A stretch of 64,000 nucleotides of DNA. Source: Callaeas wilsoni (lineage: Eukaryota; Chordata; Aves; Passeriformes; Callaeidae). The notes beneath the pieces were generated by a model. That model ran no database searches, was not told the DNA's origin, and was given only the letters and a program-made list of their open reading frames with translations. The translations under genes and the position numbers were made by a program. Every line of letters begins with the position of its first letter. Position 1 is the first letter of the stretch. Shown here piece by piece: positions 36,501 through 49,324 of the stretch. The stretch lies in contig VWPU01017846.1 in the NCBI GenBank assembly GCA_013398955.1, positions 1 to 64,000 on the forward strand, written 5' to 3'.

Positions 36501-36709
36501 GCACTCGAGTCAGCAACAACATAATTAAAGAAAATCACATTAGCGCCAAACGGATCGCATTCATTACTGATCCATAGATATTGTTATGGAGATGCTACCT
36601 CATTGATTATCAGGATCAAAATACGGTTCAAAAAAAAAAAAAGGCGAGGAAAGAAAAGGTAGAGAACTCTCTATGGAGCGTTTTCAGCTGTGTGTTTGTC
36701 CCTGCTACA
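33574..36709. other. Intergenic DNA, no gene recognised
   Basis: No recognisable exon. T and A runs occur (34503-34519 T, 36629-36641 A). The stretch at 36540-36630 (CGGATCGCATTCATTACTGATCC, TTGATTATCAGG) looks like the start of a regulatory element continuing into the CpG-rich block at 36.7 kb. Confidence 0.55.
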
Positions 36710-37160
36710 CAAGCGAGAGGAGTCCTAACTCAGTGGTGCACCGATGCTCCTGCGAGACTGGGTTACAGCTTTGTTTTCCTCTGCCCTTCAGCCAGAGGGT
36801 TTTCGTGTCTCCGGTGACATCCCGAGCACGGCACTGCAGGGGCACGCATCCTTGGAGGACCTGCGGCACCCCGCGAGAGCGGCCTGCTCGCACTGAGAGA
36901 CGGTGACTGCTGCGTGCTGCGGCCGAGGCGCTGCTTTGCACGCCGCAAGATACACAACAACAACAATACCTCAGGCCGAATTTAGGAAATTCGGTAATTG
37001 TCAAGTGTGGTAAATCATCTTTAAAGCAAACACTCTTAAAAGCGGAGAGATAATGTTCATTCCCCCGGGACGAGGCGGTAGCGAGGAATACGGCCGGGCT
37101 GTGGGCAGGGTTTCAAAGCAGCCCTGTCGCATTGGCCGAGATAGTGTCGCCCGCTCCCGA
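36710..37160. promoter_or_regulatory. Isolated (orphan) CpG island
   Basis: About three dozen CpG dinucleotides lie in roughly 450 bases (by eye), in two lobes: 36710-36950 and 37040-37160. GC-rich sequence stands out sharply from AT-rich, CpG-depleted flanks on both sides. There is no long protein-like frame across it. Such islands far from known genes often mark a lncRNA promoter or a Polycomb-bound enhancer of a developmental gene. It lies about 34 kb upstream of GATA6. Confidence 0.6.
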
Positions 37161-40100
37161 CGGGATTGCTGAGACTGCTGGCACCAGGGTGACAGGCCAG
37201 CAATCGTTAACAGGGGAAGTCTGTCTGGTGCCTGCTCTTTGTTCCAGCCCCACTTTCATATTTGAGAACCCTTATGGTATACTTTCTATTCACAGCAACA
37301 TTTCAGCCTGTCGCAAGTGTGGCCCCAGTGATTATACTTAGGCAAATACAGCAAGAACCCACACATGCTTGAGCCCTTCAAAGTATTTTTCCCCCCCCCC
37401 CCCCGCTCAGCTTCCACTTGTTAATATTTGACTGAGTCTGTAGTTTGAACAAGTACTTCCCAAATATATTTCAGCTTTCAAAAAGGAAAAAAGAAAAGCC
37501 ACCGAACGTTTACGGTGTTCAGAGCATTTATGGCTGAAACTCGTTCTGCAGGTTCAGCCATCTGTCCTGCTCCTGCCCATCCTTGCACAATCGTTCTCTT
37601 GTAAAATGCAGTCGATCTTCTTATTGGGGAATTCTCAATACCCCTGGCCCTACATTCAGTTCCTCGATACCCCACCAGGATGACTTCTTGGAAATACTAA
37701 AAGCAAGGAAGATGCTAGGAAGATGTGGCTCAAGATGCTTACAGCTCCAGGGGAGAGGGAGGCATTGAAATGCAGATAACAATCTCTTAAGGGATCCACC
37801 TGAAGGAAGGACATTACCCAAACTGAGGGATTGTGATCACCTCCCTAGAAAGATGATGATGGGATACACACTTCTGACTACATGAAAGGGAATTGCAGTA
37901 CCAGGAGGAACATCAGAGATGGGCCAGCGTAAATGTCACTCGGATTAACTAGTACGGTAATTGCCATTCCTAATTGCTATCCACATAAAAGACTTTGCCA
38001 AGGGGATCTATTTTTGTTATTCACCATTGGAGAAACGTACCTGGAATTTCACAGAAGCTGGAAAAAACAGGGTTCCAGCATCTCCAACAGTTGCCCTTCC
38101 AAGCACTTTACACAGTCTTAGCACAGACGACTCAGTGTGATTTTACACAAAGGCTTCTTCATTCTGCTTCTGGCAGCATAAAGCATTTTAAAGAGGATAT
38201 CAATAATACTGTTTTGATAGAGGCTATAACAATTGTTCTTATGTGAATCTGTTCAACTATTTTAAATCTCCTTAATCCTATGAGTGGACAAATGTGAAAT
38301 CAGAGAATTTTACAAACACAGCTTCTTTTTTTTCAGTCATGCACCTATACCAGTTCTGGATTTCATGTTTCTGTATATAAGACTATTCCCTGTACAGTGA
38401 TATTATTTGCTCACCAAGATGAGAAAACAAGGACACTGCAATAATACTAACAAGGCAGCCCGTTTTCACTTTGAAGAAAAGTTCTTCTTTAAAAATAAGC
38501 TTTATGATAGCTGTAAATAATTGTGTGTTCTTAGAAATTATGGGTATTTCTTAACATGCCAATAGAGCATTATTATAATAACCTTCAACAAGCCTGAAAG
38601 GCTTTCACATGAGCAAGGAAGGAATATGTGGGGTTCATCCCAAAGTCTGTGTAATTACGTGGACTTACAAGAAAAATTGCAAAAATGGTGTGGAAACTGC
38701 ACTGCATGACAGCAATTCCACTTTCATATTTGCCTTGCTTGTAAATGGAGCAAAGTTTCTTTAGGTAAAGCTCAGTCCCACTACCGCAATCAAAAAATTC
38801 TAATCTCACAGGGACACCAGGAAAAAAAAAATGTTGAGTAGGCTGAAAATGGGAGAGAAAGTTCTTCTAACAGGTTAACTTCCGAAAAATAAGTAGCTAA
38901 GGTTAATAACATTTATTAGCAGTGCTGGTTAAGTGTTTGAATTAAGCAATTTTTTACCAAATCTGTTTCACTTTACCATGGGAAACCTCAGAACTACAGA
39001 AACCTTCAAAGCCAAGAACAAAAACTAAAAACCATTGCTCTCCTCCCTAATGGCTGTTGCAGTGCTGGTGAAGACACACAATCTCACACTGCCCCTGCAG
39101 ACATCCTGGGTGAAGGCACAGTTTTGTTGAGCTGAGTTTCACGTGGACACTTAAATAAGTATAAAAGTTCCCGTTGTTTTCTTCCCGTTCTTCTCACAGG
39201 CCACGGATGCTGCCAGTCCACTGCTGCCATTTCACAGACTGCATGTGTTCATGCCACATCTCCATTGTCTCTCCTCCAAGACCCCTTTTTCCAGGTGCCC
39301 CTTTACTTTTGTACATGCTTCTTCCACTCTACCTTCTTAGCTTCTAATTTCCCACTGGGCAGTCACAGTTGGAGCTGTCTTGTCATTTTTTCCCTGGAAG
39401 ACATCACTTTTTCGGCAGCACATGGGAACATCACAGCTTTCTCTTCACTAATAACAACTCACCAGCTCAAGCAGGCAAGCAGAGGCAACTTGCAAGCTCT
39501 TGTCTATAAGGTCTATGCGTGCTGCCGAATGACCTCTCTTTCTAGCATTTCTTCCTCCTGGAAATGCAACCATGGAGCAGTTCACATTTTCAAAGTGTAA
39601 ATCAGGCTCCTATCTTGGATACAACTGGTACAGTTGGAGCATGGTCGGTTTAAATCAGCTCATAAAGTGAAAACTACATAATGAATGAGCACAGAAAATT
39701 GGCTTGGCAAAACTCCACTGCAATGATTTGTTTTCCAAAGTGCAGCTGATTTACAGATTTGAGGCCTTCATTGGTGTGCTTTAGGTTTAAAGCAAGATAT
39801 TTCAACAAAAATTATAGCTGAAGAGCCATTCTGCTAATCCAGGAAATGTTCTGAGGGTGACAGTAAACGCTCGAGGTATGTGCGAGAGGGGTATATCCCA
39901 GCTGGTACTGTTACATCTCTGCAGAAAGCAGCCAAGCAAGCAGAGGTCCTGAATTTATTAGCTTTCCAGGTCCCTGCCCTGCCCATGGCCCCACAGCCAC
40001 CCTGCTACCCCAATGGGCCAGGTGTGGGTTTAGCCAAATCCCTGTAAATTCTCACCAAATTTCCATCCCGTAGCTGGAACAGGCACATGGAGACATTGCT

Positions 40101-43100
40101 GGGTCCGTGTAGCTCCCAGCTACCCAGCCCCAAAACCACCCCTTTCCATGGGGGCAAGGCAATTCCTTGGAGGGCAGAAGAAAGCCTTCAAGAGCTAAAC
40201 CATGAGTAGCAGCCCCTGGAGGAAAAGAATTCTAAACAAGGCTCTTCCTTGAACCTACTGCAGTTTCTCTTAATAAAGGGAGAACGAGATCTCCATGTGC
40301 TAGCTCCTATCTGCTTTCCACCCCCAGCATTTAACTTCCATCAAATTCCTGAGCAAGGAACCAAAAGTTCTTGGAGAGATTGACCTAGTACATGCTTTGT
40401 CAGTTGTAATGTAAATCCTATTCCTTAATAAACGGGAAAGTGACTTTATTTTGGTGATAGAGGAACTGGTAGCTGACATCAAGTGGAATGCCTGACTGCA
40501 TCCCTGTGCCCACAGGCATTTAGGAGCTCTCCAGGATGGATATCTTCTTTTTTTCTTCCTGCAGCATGCAATTAGACGATGAAAATTTAAACTACTTAAG
40601 ACATAACAAAGTGCCCATCAGAGATAATATAAGTGGTACAGCCCTACAAACATCAGTGTCCTGACTACAAGGATCTTTACCCACTGTGTCAATTTAAAAA
40701 GCAAAACAAGAGCACAAGGGAAACTCAATAGGATGGACTGTGCCCTCCCTTCCACTCCTATACTGCAATTAAGTCCTCTGTCTTAAAGATGTGATTAAGG
40801 AGGTTGATTTGTCTTTTAGAGGATGTGATACTGACTAGGAAAGCAATGGGGATGTTTACTGATATCTTCCTCACAAATAAAAATAGGATAAAGTGTTTAT
40901 TAAACTTTCAAATTTCTAAAGTTAAGATGACGGACTCAAATGATTCTCCCATGTATGACATGAAGAATGGAAAGACAGAGCCCTTCTGCTGTAGGGGGGA
41001 AAGATGGCTTTGTTTCTAACATACCTGAGCTCTAGAAGCTATTAAAGGACAGATATTTCAAACTACTCATTTACCTGGGTCTATGGAAAGAGAAGCTTAA
41101 AAGTTCTGCCACGACAGTCTCATGACCAGAAATACTCACAGTTATCAAACCATCCTCAGGAAGCTGGGAAAGCCTTAAAGAAGAACAGCTTTTACAGGAG
41201 AGAAATTGGAAGGAGACAAACTCAAATTACCTAGAAATGACTTGGCTGCAAGAGTGGCTAGTCAGAAATGTAAATTCAGGGTAAAAAGGCATAAGATTTT
41301 CAACGGAGCATCATAGTGCCCTTCCCAGCACCACCTGGACCTTTGTGACACATACATTTTGGTGGTGTAATACCAGCAGGATGTCCCCACTGAATGGACA
41401 GCGGGCAGTAATCAGGAAATATGGCCCTTGCTAGTTCAGCTGGGCAAACAGGGCTGGACCTGCACCCTCCCCGACACACAGCACCTGCCCAGCAAGGCGT
41501 TCAGAGGCTTTTTTTTCCTTTTTTTTTTTTTTGGCAGGAAAAAAAGAAAATGCTTCAATTTTTCAGGACTTTTTTCTTCCTCCATTTTTTAGCTCTGGTT
41601 TCTTTCAAGCTACAAGTTCTTCCTCTTTATGCCACGTTCATGACTTTCTTTTCCTCACAAACAGAAGTGGAAAAATGTTGGAGGAATAACAGAAAATTCT
41701 CCAAGAATTCTCTTTTTCTGAAGATAAATTCTGAATTTTTTTCTTCTTTTATTTTCATTTACAGATTTTCAAGCTGACTGTTTTCTCTATGAAGCCTTGG
41801 AAAGACTTGATAGCTCCTAAGGGCATGTGAAGCCAAACTCAGCACTCTGAATCTTAAAATCCTCAGAAGGTCAGCATTCAGCAATGCAAAGCATGAGACT
41901 ACTACTTCTTCCATTTGCACATCATTGTTATCTACTTGAAACTGTAGCTGCAGGAAAGACAGGGAAAACCACAGGGATGAATTCATGTGGCTACCAGGGA
42001 AAATTTGCAATTGCCTTAATGTCGATAATATTATTCTTTTGTCAATGCTTGCAGGGCAGTGTAAGGGGGAAGCTTGGCACTGTATGTGACATTCACACAG
42101 AGTAGTGAGTTGGTGGCATGAGCAGAAGTTTGGGTGGTTAGGGGTTTTTTTTGCAAGTGCTTCACTTTTTTTTTTTTTCCCAATAGACCTGGGCAAAGTT
42201 TTGTGTAATTTTCCAGTGACCTTGATTATGCAATTGGGTATGGCTGCTGCCCTAGACGACATCAAAGATGCCACTCTCATCAGGTGGCAGGCAGCCCTAG
42301 CCAGGCGAGGGACACCGCGAAGGCACCCGGCAGTGCCAGGGGCAGATGGCTCTCCAGCCTACCTTGTTTAATGAACTTCTCATGGAGAAGCTCTTATTAC
42401 TCCCACTCTATTTTTTTTGAAGCAGGGAAGTTGCAGAGCTGGCAGTCATAAAACTTACAGAGGCATCATCAGGTAGATGATGATTTACTGCAAATCAACT
42501 GGATTATTTATTTCCCCTTTCAAACAAAGAGAGGAAGGTCCTAATCCAGAAACAGCACGTGCTTAACTCCAACCAGGAGCTCAAACCCCACTGAAGTCAA
42601 AGGGTTAAATTCAGCCCCCTTTGAAGTCAGCAAGGGCAACCCTTCATCTCAACAGGGCCGGTTCTTCCTCCCAGCACAAAGTGCTTTGATGAATCCGCAC
42701 TGTAACACCCAAACGAGGTGCAAAGCAACATCATCGCTTCCAGGGTCCCTCCCTGATGCCGACTCGAGGCTTTAGAGCCAGGCTGGAGCCGGGACTGGGA
42801 CATGGCGCTTCCACCCTTTCTCCTATAAACCAGCAGGAATATGGGGTGAGAAACACCTGGCTCCTCTCTGCAAGCCTAGCCGTGGGCAGACGGTAAAGAG
42901 CGATGACCCTGCAGAGGCAATGCGGTGAGGGAAGCAGAACTGATGCTGCCCCAAATTTTTCTTGCTATGGGAGTCCCTGATCATGCTTGATAAATCTCCT
43001 CACCAACCTCACAGGTACAGAGGAAACCAATTACAGTCTCAAACTGCAAAAATGCGGCTAACATTACCCAGAAACCCTCCCATCACTGCAGGATTCTCTT

Positions 43101-43459
43101 CCAATGTTACCATAATTTTACCCTTCCCCCAAAGACAGATGAAAGCGGCCTACACCCAGTGTTTCAGGTGGTTGAATGTTAGTTGTTTTTGTGGTAGGAC
43201 CTGGAAAACTGAGCTATGAGAGGCTTGTACCTGGTTCTCTTTGAATACTTCTCTCTTTTTGGTCCCTTTACCACAATTTCTGTTCCCTGAAAGCCTGGGA
43301 GGGAGATCTTAGCAAGCAGGTAATCTGTCTCCCAAGTGCTCTTGACACAAGTGAGACAAAGAAGAATGAAAATTGTCCATTAATCTTTGGTTTTCAGAAT
43401 TTTTTGCATCAAGAATTTTCTGATCAAAGCAAGTTCTTTCCAAAGCATCTTTTTTCCTT
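37161..43459. other. Intergenic DNA, no gene recognised
   Basis: Contains a C14 run at 37391-37404 and a T-rich run at 41510-41533. The block at 37925-38020 (GGATTAACTAGTACGGTAATTGCC, CCTAATTGCTATCC) has bicoid/homeobox-type cores and may be conserved. Open frames reach 173 codons (41759-42280, minus) but resemble no known protein. Confidence 0.55.
42545..42645. repeat. Possible ancient interspersed repeat relic
   Basis: The words AGCACGTGCTTAACTCC and CCACTGAAGTCAAAGGG resemble a diverged repeat often seen in bird and reptile DNA (GTGCTTAA and TGAAGTCAATGGG strings). No boundaries can be set by eye. A repeat-library search would settle it. Confidence 0.25.
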
Positions 43460-43486
43460 CCCCCCCCCCCCCCCCCCCCAAAAAAA
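43460..43486. repeat. C20 homopolymer followed by A7
   Basis: An uninterrupted run of 20 C (43460-43479) is followed directly by seven A. On the minus strand this is G20, able to form a quadruplex. Such runs are also prone to sequencing length error. Confidence 0.95.
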
Positions 43487-45470
43487 GGCAGAAAATTGAG
43501 TGAAAAATAAGAAGGAAGAAAAAGAAAAGATAAGGTCTGGTCAATCAAGCCCTAGGTCTCTTGTCTCCAGTTTGTGATTATGTTTTATGATCTCAGACAC
43601 AACAGATTGTGAGCCTGCAATGTTTGGAAATAGTAGATGATTAAACCTTCTGGCCAGGTGTAAATGCAACCTTTGTCTTCTGATGACTGTGTGAGAATTA
43701 CCTTCCTTCTCAAAGTCCCTGGCTGGCCCTCCTCTCTTCACTGTTACAAACACCCCTGCTTGGAGCTACAACCACAATGTGCTTCCACTTTATTTCTCAT
43801 CTATCCACAGGCACCATCACAAACCATATAATTTCAACTATCGTGAGACAGAAGAAAAAAAATCCTGAGATACTAAAAATTTGAAAGAGTGTGGCCTGTG
43901 AGTTTTTCTACTTCTTCACTCAGGGGGATTTTGTACCAGGTAAATAATAAAAAACGTGTAATGATTGACTAGGCTTTTAAACCTGAGCTGAAGGTAAGTT
44001 TGCCTTGCTGTTCCAGTTAAATATTCTCACTAGCCCCCTTCTCTTTCTCCAGTTGATCGTGCCACGAAGCCCCGTTCAGCCTGATGCATTCTTTATTCTT
44101 TAGAAATTTGGGCAACAGTCAAATCTGACCTTTAGAGCCATAAACAAATTAAATTGTTTCACAACCAAATAATATGAAACAATATTGAATAGCTAGGCTT
44201 CCGCCGAGTTTCCTCTTAAAGAGAAAGAAGCCCTGAAACAGCACAGACGTGGGAGATAGAGGGAGAGAGATGGAGGACAGGGCATGCTGATACCCCACAC
44301 AGCAATGAGATGGCAAAGCACCTGGGTTTGGCTAGCGACTGATGGGTATTAGGACTTTGGAAAATGCTGGGAGAGGCATTTATTAATTATTCCCTCTTCT
44401 GGGAGCAGAGCACTTCCCGAGAGCCATACCCCTCTGCACAGACACCAGTGCCAGCTGTGCCTTGTGCTCTGGCTGCGCTTCAAGGTGAAACCCAAAAGTG
44501 CCCAAAGCGGCCTTGGTGCCGCTGGGTTGGAAACCGTTTCTGCTCTCCACTGTTTGCCTGAACTTTGGCTGCGTGCAGTCCAGCCTTCCTGCACACACAG
44601 CACCCACTGCCACATGCGGTCCTGCTGACACGGGTGAGGGGCAGGGCTGTGTCACCTGCTGTCAGCTCTACAGGGACATCCTTGAGAGCAGGGCCATTCC
44701 CTTCCCCTTGGCTTGGGTGCATGCAGGAAGGTGAGAGCTGCTGAGGTGGCAAGAAGTGAGCCCTCTTTGGCAAGATGCTGTAGGGTTCAGCACCTTTGCG
44801 GAGCATTGCTGGAATGCAAAGCATCTGGAGCAGATGTGGAGACGTGATAAGGCTCCTTGCTGTCCTTAAAAACACTATGAAGCGGCCGGGTAGGGATTCC
44901 CCTGGCAAAGGGAGATTCCCCACCTGGCACCAAGCAGATCCCAGTTGCCAGTGAGGCTCTGGGACCACCACAGGGAGCCCACCCTCAGGCCCCTGGGGAG
45001 AACTCTGCTGTGGGTGGCACGCAGTCGCCTGCTCACCCTGTTCCCTTTGCGAGGGGACACCCCAGCTGGGGACAGGCCATCCCTCTCCTCCTTTGCCTGT
45101 GCAGCCAGTTATACGGTTTATGCATAAAGGCACCAGACAGAGAAAGAAACAGAGCAATGAAAGTTGTTCTGGGCCAACACATGCTGCACAGTACTCCAGC
45201 TGTATTGGGAAGGTGGGACCCACAGGCCCCTTGCTCTGACACCACGGCTGGCAGAGGCATCCCTGGGCACCCATCAGCACAACAACTGCCCATCCCTGGG
45301 GCACCACTCAGCATCTACACCAGCACTGGAAACGCCACACATGTAAAGAGATCCTAAACCACAATTAATTCTTTCCCTACATGATGTCTGCCCACACAAT
45401 ACAAGGGACAATCTGTTCATTGGAGATTTACAAATGACACTCATAGCTGCTGCTTTTCCCTGAGGCTGGA
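43487..45470. other. Intergenic DNA; longest unassigned open frame of the desert
   Basis: Includes a 275-codon frame on the minus strand (45307-44480). It sits in moderately GC-rich DNA with overlapping frames on both strands and has no domain, signal or family resemblance. I treat it as chance, since a frame of this size is not surprising in 64 kb read in six frames. Confidence 0.5.
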
Positions 45471-45477
45471 CACCTAA

Positions 45478-45730
45478 ACTGCCATTACCGTCACTGATAT
45501 TAAAAGCTTTTAATTACCTACAGCTTTGTGCCATTTACAAAGTGGAGGCAACAGACGTGAAGCACATTTAGATGCCTTAATTAACTTGAAGAATTATGAA
45601 GCCGTGCCTGTAACTGAAATATAGTTTTGCCTTTTGTAAACCATTTGACATAAGAATGATGAGTCTGAGAAATAGATGTAGGAATACATCTAAATATTTA
45701 TACTAGGTTCATTACACCAGTATCTGAGCA
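45478..45730. promoter_or_regulatory. Candidate conserved non-coding element
   Basis: AT-rich, non-repetitive sequence with TTTTAATTACC, CTTAATTAACTTG, TTTACAAAG and GACATAAGAATG. Homeobox and HNF1-like (GTTAAT-type) cores are dense. Its texture resembles a developmental enhancer. No alignment evidence is available. Confidence 0.27.
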
Positions 45731-47630
45731 CATGTTTATGTTGTAACCTCCACTTTTACATCCGTTAATTTTGCTTTGCTGTGTAACCCCGAGTTAGCCA
45801 TTGCTCAGTGCCACGGTGCTCTTCTACAGGGACTGACTTGAATCTGGGATGATTCAGGGTAAAGCTCTTTCTCTGGGCAATGCATTTCCATGCTCTTGGT
45901 GCAAGACTTGCTGAGGTTTCAAAACCGGGACAAAGGATTGAACAGACTCCTGACCTAAACCAGGCTGGCAGCCCCTACCTTGTATAGCCCAAACAAACTG
46001 AACCTCCTCACATCGTATTTCAAAGTCCTCTGACACAGGGCAAGGAAATGCTGTGGCTGGGATCCAGTAGCTGCTGTCATCAAAATGCTGACAGAAACAG
46101 AGGTTAGGGGTACTAAATATTTCGCTGTTAACAAAGCCAATGTAATGTGGTTTTTTGAAGACTGGGGAGAGGGGGACTCTGACAGCAAAGATACTGAAAT
46201 ACACACAAAGCTGTGAAACTAACTTTGAGTAAGGTTTTAGAAGTCTTATAATTAGAAGAAAAAATGTGCATTTTGATCAAATGTTTTGCTCTATCTTTAA
46301 TGTTTGTTTTCATTTAAAATATTAACCAGTAAAATGAAGAAAATTAATTTTGGGGAACAAAGTCAACATGCTAGATTTTGAAAAGTTTAGAAGAGAGCTT
46401 CTTGTGCCTTGGCATCTTGCTCCTAAAATACATTTGCTAATAAATTGTTACGCAGAATAATCCGTCTAATTCTACAATTCTTATAGTAAAAAGCAATGTT
46501 AGCAATTATACACTCTCACACACACAGAAATTTACCTTTTTTTTTTTGGCCTATGGAAGAGAATTGCAAGTGCTGCAGGCAGAATTTTTGACCAAAGGGC
46601 CTTTTGGAGTTTTTCTATTAGCAAGCTAAATGGTTGGACAAATTTCCAATTTTTTCTACTAGACACCATGACACTTGCCCCTTGCCACATTCCAGAAGAT
46701 GTCTTGGAGTCAGCATCTTCAGGGAGGTTGTTCCAGTAGAGGCTTTCCCCCAGCATCCTTGATTCTACATTTTCAGCCCATCTCTTCTACCACTCCAGGC
46801 AACGGACAGTGTCATCACAGTCTCAGTGACTGACAGCTCCCTCAATGAAGTTTAGTCATGTAGCATTGTCACTTTGTTTCTACTAAGCTGTTTTGTCATT
46901 TCCGTGACTGCCCTTCTTTCCCCTCCACACACACATCATTTCACCAGCCAGTGCCCTAAGCCTGTCACTGGACAGTAGCAGCTCCCTTGCCATCCTCCTT
47001 GAAAAATGAGTTTTGCTTTGCAAGGGACAATTCTGTTTTGCCAGCAGGGTGAGGAGGAGGAACGCCATCCTGCTCTCTGCAGCCACATCGCCAGGGGAGT
47101 GGGTGGGAGATGTTTGCCACTGCTGGGAGCAGAGCGTGGGCGAGCCGGTTTAGGTGGGACAGGGATTTGCCCCCTTCACACGTGCTGGCAGGTGGCTGCT
47201 GGGGAGCCCAGGCTCCCTCCTCAGGGCGTTTGTATTGCAGGGACATCTCTCACCTCCATCTCTGCATCTCACTGTGATTTTGATTACTGGGATTCAGCCC
47301 CAGACTGTTTCATCCTATTCCTGATTCGTCCACCTGTTATTATCTCCTGCTGTTCTTGAGAAATTACTGCCAAATTATGCTGCTCTCTTTTTTTTCCTCC
47401 CCATCATTAATTTCTTTTCTAGGGTGGAGAGCTTCCCAGATCACCCTCCACCCACTTACGCACATGCATGCACACACACACACTTTATAGAAAGTGTTTA
47501 CTTATGCGGGGGCAATAGTTTAAAAGGTAAATGAAATAGAGGACGCAGCCTGGATTGGCTTAGCAACACAAACAGTGCCAGCAGGTAAAGGGCCCAGGCC
47601 TGTTCTTTCCCACCTCAGAATTGTTTTAAA
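45731..47630. other. Intergenic DNA, no gene recognised
   Basis: AT-rich, with a T run at 46537-46548 and a (CA)n tract at 47471-47483. No open frame above 117 codons and no domain resemblance. Confidence 0.55.
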
Positions 47631-47634
47631 ATGA

Positions 47635-48010
47635 CACCCCTTCATAATTAATTGTACAGCACCTGATTAGTCACTATTGACAGACCTAGAGCCAATTGAC
47701 TCTTTTTTTTCTTCTTCTTTTTTATTTTTTTTTCATCTGGCTGGGGAGAAAATATGAAGTGCCTGTAGCCACACACACAATATACCTCCTGGTGATTACA
47801 TCAGGCAGCTGAGCAATTAGAGCAGGTAAGATCAGCTCAGGAGCTGGAGGCTACAGTAGCGGGATCACAGCCCAACCTTAGCCTTTAATATGAAAATGAA
47901 GAAGGGAAGCAACAATCCAATAAACCCTAGAAGTCAAACAAAGCCAACTGGGAGACCGTTTTTGATAAGCCGAAGGAAGAAATGGGGCTGATAAAGCCGA
48001 GCGCTTCTTC
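47635..48010. promoter_or_regulatory. Candidate enhancer with paired TGATAA-GCCGA motifs
   Basis: Contains CATAATTAATTG, ATTGACAG and a direct near-repeat TGATAAGCCGAAG (from 47963) and TGATAAAGCCGAG (from 47989), 26 bases apart. Both copies carry a GATA core. A T/C-rich tract (47701-47734) interrupts the block. It may be a GATA-responsive module, about 45 kb upstream of GATA6. Confidence 0.3.
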
Positions 48011-49324
48011 TGCTAGTCTGGTCTCTCTCCTGCATGAGGAGGATTAAAGCAGTCAGGAGGCAGCACCTAAGTGAGAAGGCAACCTCAGTGGCAGAAAACG
48101 TGTGTGTGGTTCATCAGCAATGGAGTTGGGTCACAAGGGATGGGTTTGTACCCCTTTCCACTGCCAGGCATCTGTGAGCGCTTTGCAAAGCAAATGAGTT
48201 TGCTCTGGGACAGGGCAAGGACACATCATACCAGGGGAAGGTACAGGCAGCCTTTGCTCGCCTTGATCTAAACCACCATTATCTTGCTGGAAGCTTTGAA
48301 AGAACAAAGTCAGTGTCCACTACCAGGAATGCGGTTGAGGTCCTCCATCTCCAGATCTCCAGCAGCCCGCTTCCAGACACGCTGCTTCCACGCACCCCAG
48401 CCAGCCTGGTATCAGCTCAACTCAGCCACTGTACAACCCAGTAAAGCCGAGTCCTGCCCCTGTGCAAACACTTTACGCTCAAAGAAGAGGATCTGTACAA
48501 GACCTCAGCCAACTTCAGAGTACTTCTGAGTGAGGTATTAAGCCAGTATCAGTGCCTACACAGACGCTTGCTCCAGTGTGAGTTAATCAGTTTAAACCCA
48601 TACCTTTGGGTAAATACTCGTGTGCAGGCAGACAATGACTTGGGATTTGACCAAAGCTCAGTGAATACAATGTGAATGAATGTGTGCTCTGAATAAATAA
48701 ATAATTAAAGACACACCTAATTAAGGCTCCTCTGTGGCCATTCTTCTTGTAGATGAGGCACTGTACGCAGAAAATCTCTGGGTCAGCTCTAAAGCAGATT
48801 ACATCAAAGGACGTAAATTCATCAAAGGACCTCCGGTTCTGGAAGCTGGTGAGTTCATCAGGAATATTTTGCTGTGGAAAACTCTCCTGCACGAAGAGGC
48901 CTCCACATAAGCCTGTATTGAAACTTCTTAGACAGAGGTGATTTTACATCCTAGGTGTAGTGACTTCCAAACTTAGACCCGAAAGCACAGGAGACTGCAG
49001 AGCAGAAATTCCACAGCTGACTGACAAGAACCACTTGACTCCAGGAGGAGTTCAAGTCACCAAGGTCCAAGGTGACAACCCCTGCTAAAGATGCCTAGCC
49101 CTCGACAGGATTAGTAACATGGTCCAAATGTACTCAGAGTTACTTGCTCAGTTTAAATCAGTATAAAATGAAGCATGAGGTTAGTAGAAATTGCTACAGT
49201 TAAATTAGAACCAAATCACAGCTGTTGATAGTTCCAGTTTAGGGTGCAGTTCTCTTTGGAAGAATGTAAATACTGCACCAGTTGATGCCCTTAGACCCCT
49301 TTGATGAACTCTAGGATCAGGAAT
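48011..49324. other. Intergenic DNA, no gene recognised
   Basis: No recognisable exon or repeat family. Similar phrases (GAGTTAATCAGTTTAAA near 48580 and CTCAGTTTAAATCAG near 49148) hint at an old diverged repeat, but no unit can be delimited. Confidence 0.5.

Noticed and set aside
44480..45307. 275-codon minus-strand open frame
   Set aside because: No family resemblance, no splice or promoter context, and overlapping frames on both strands. A frame of this length is not surprising in 64 kb.
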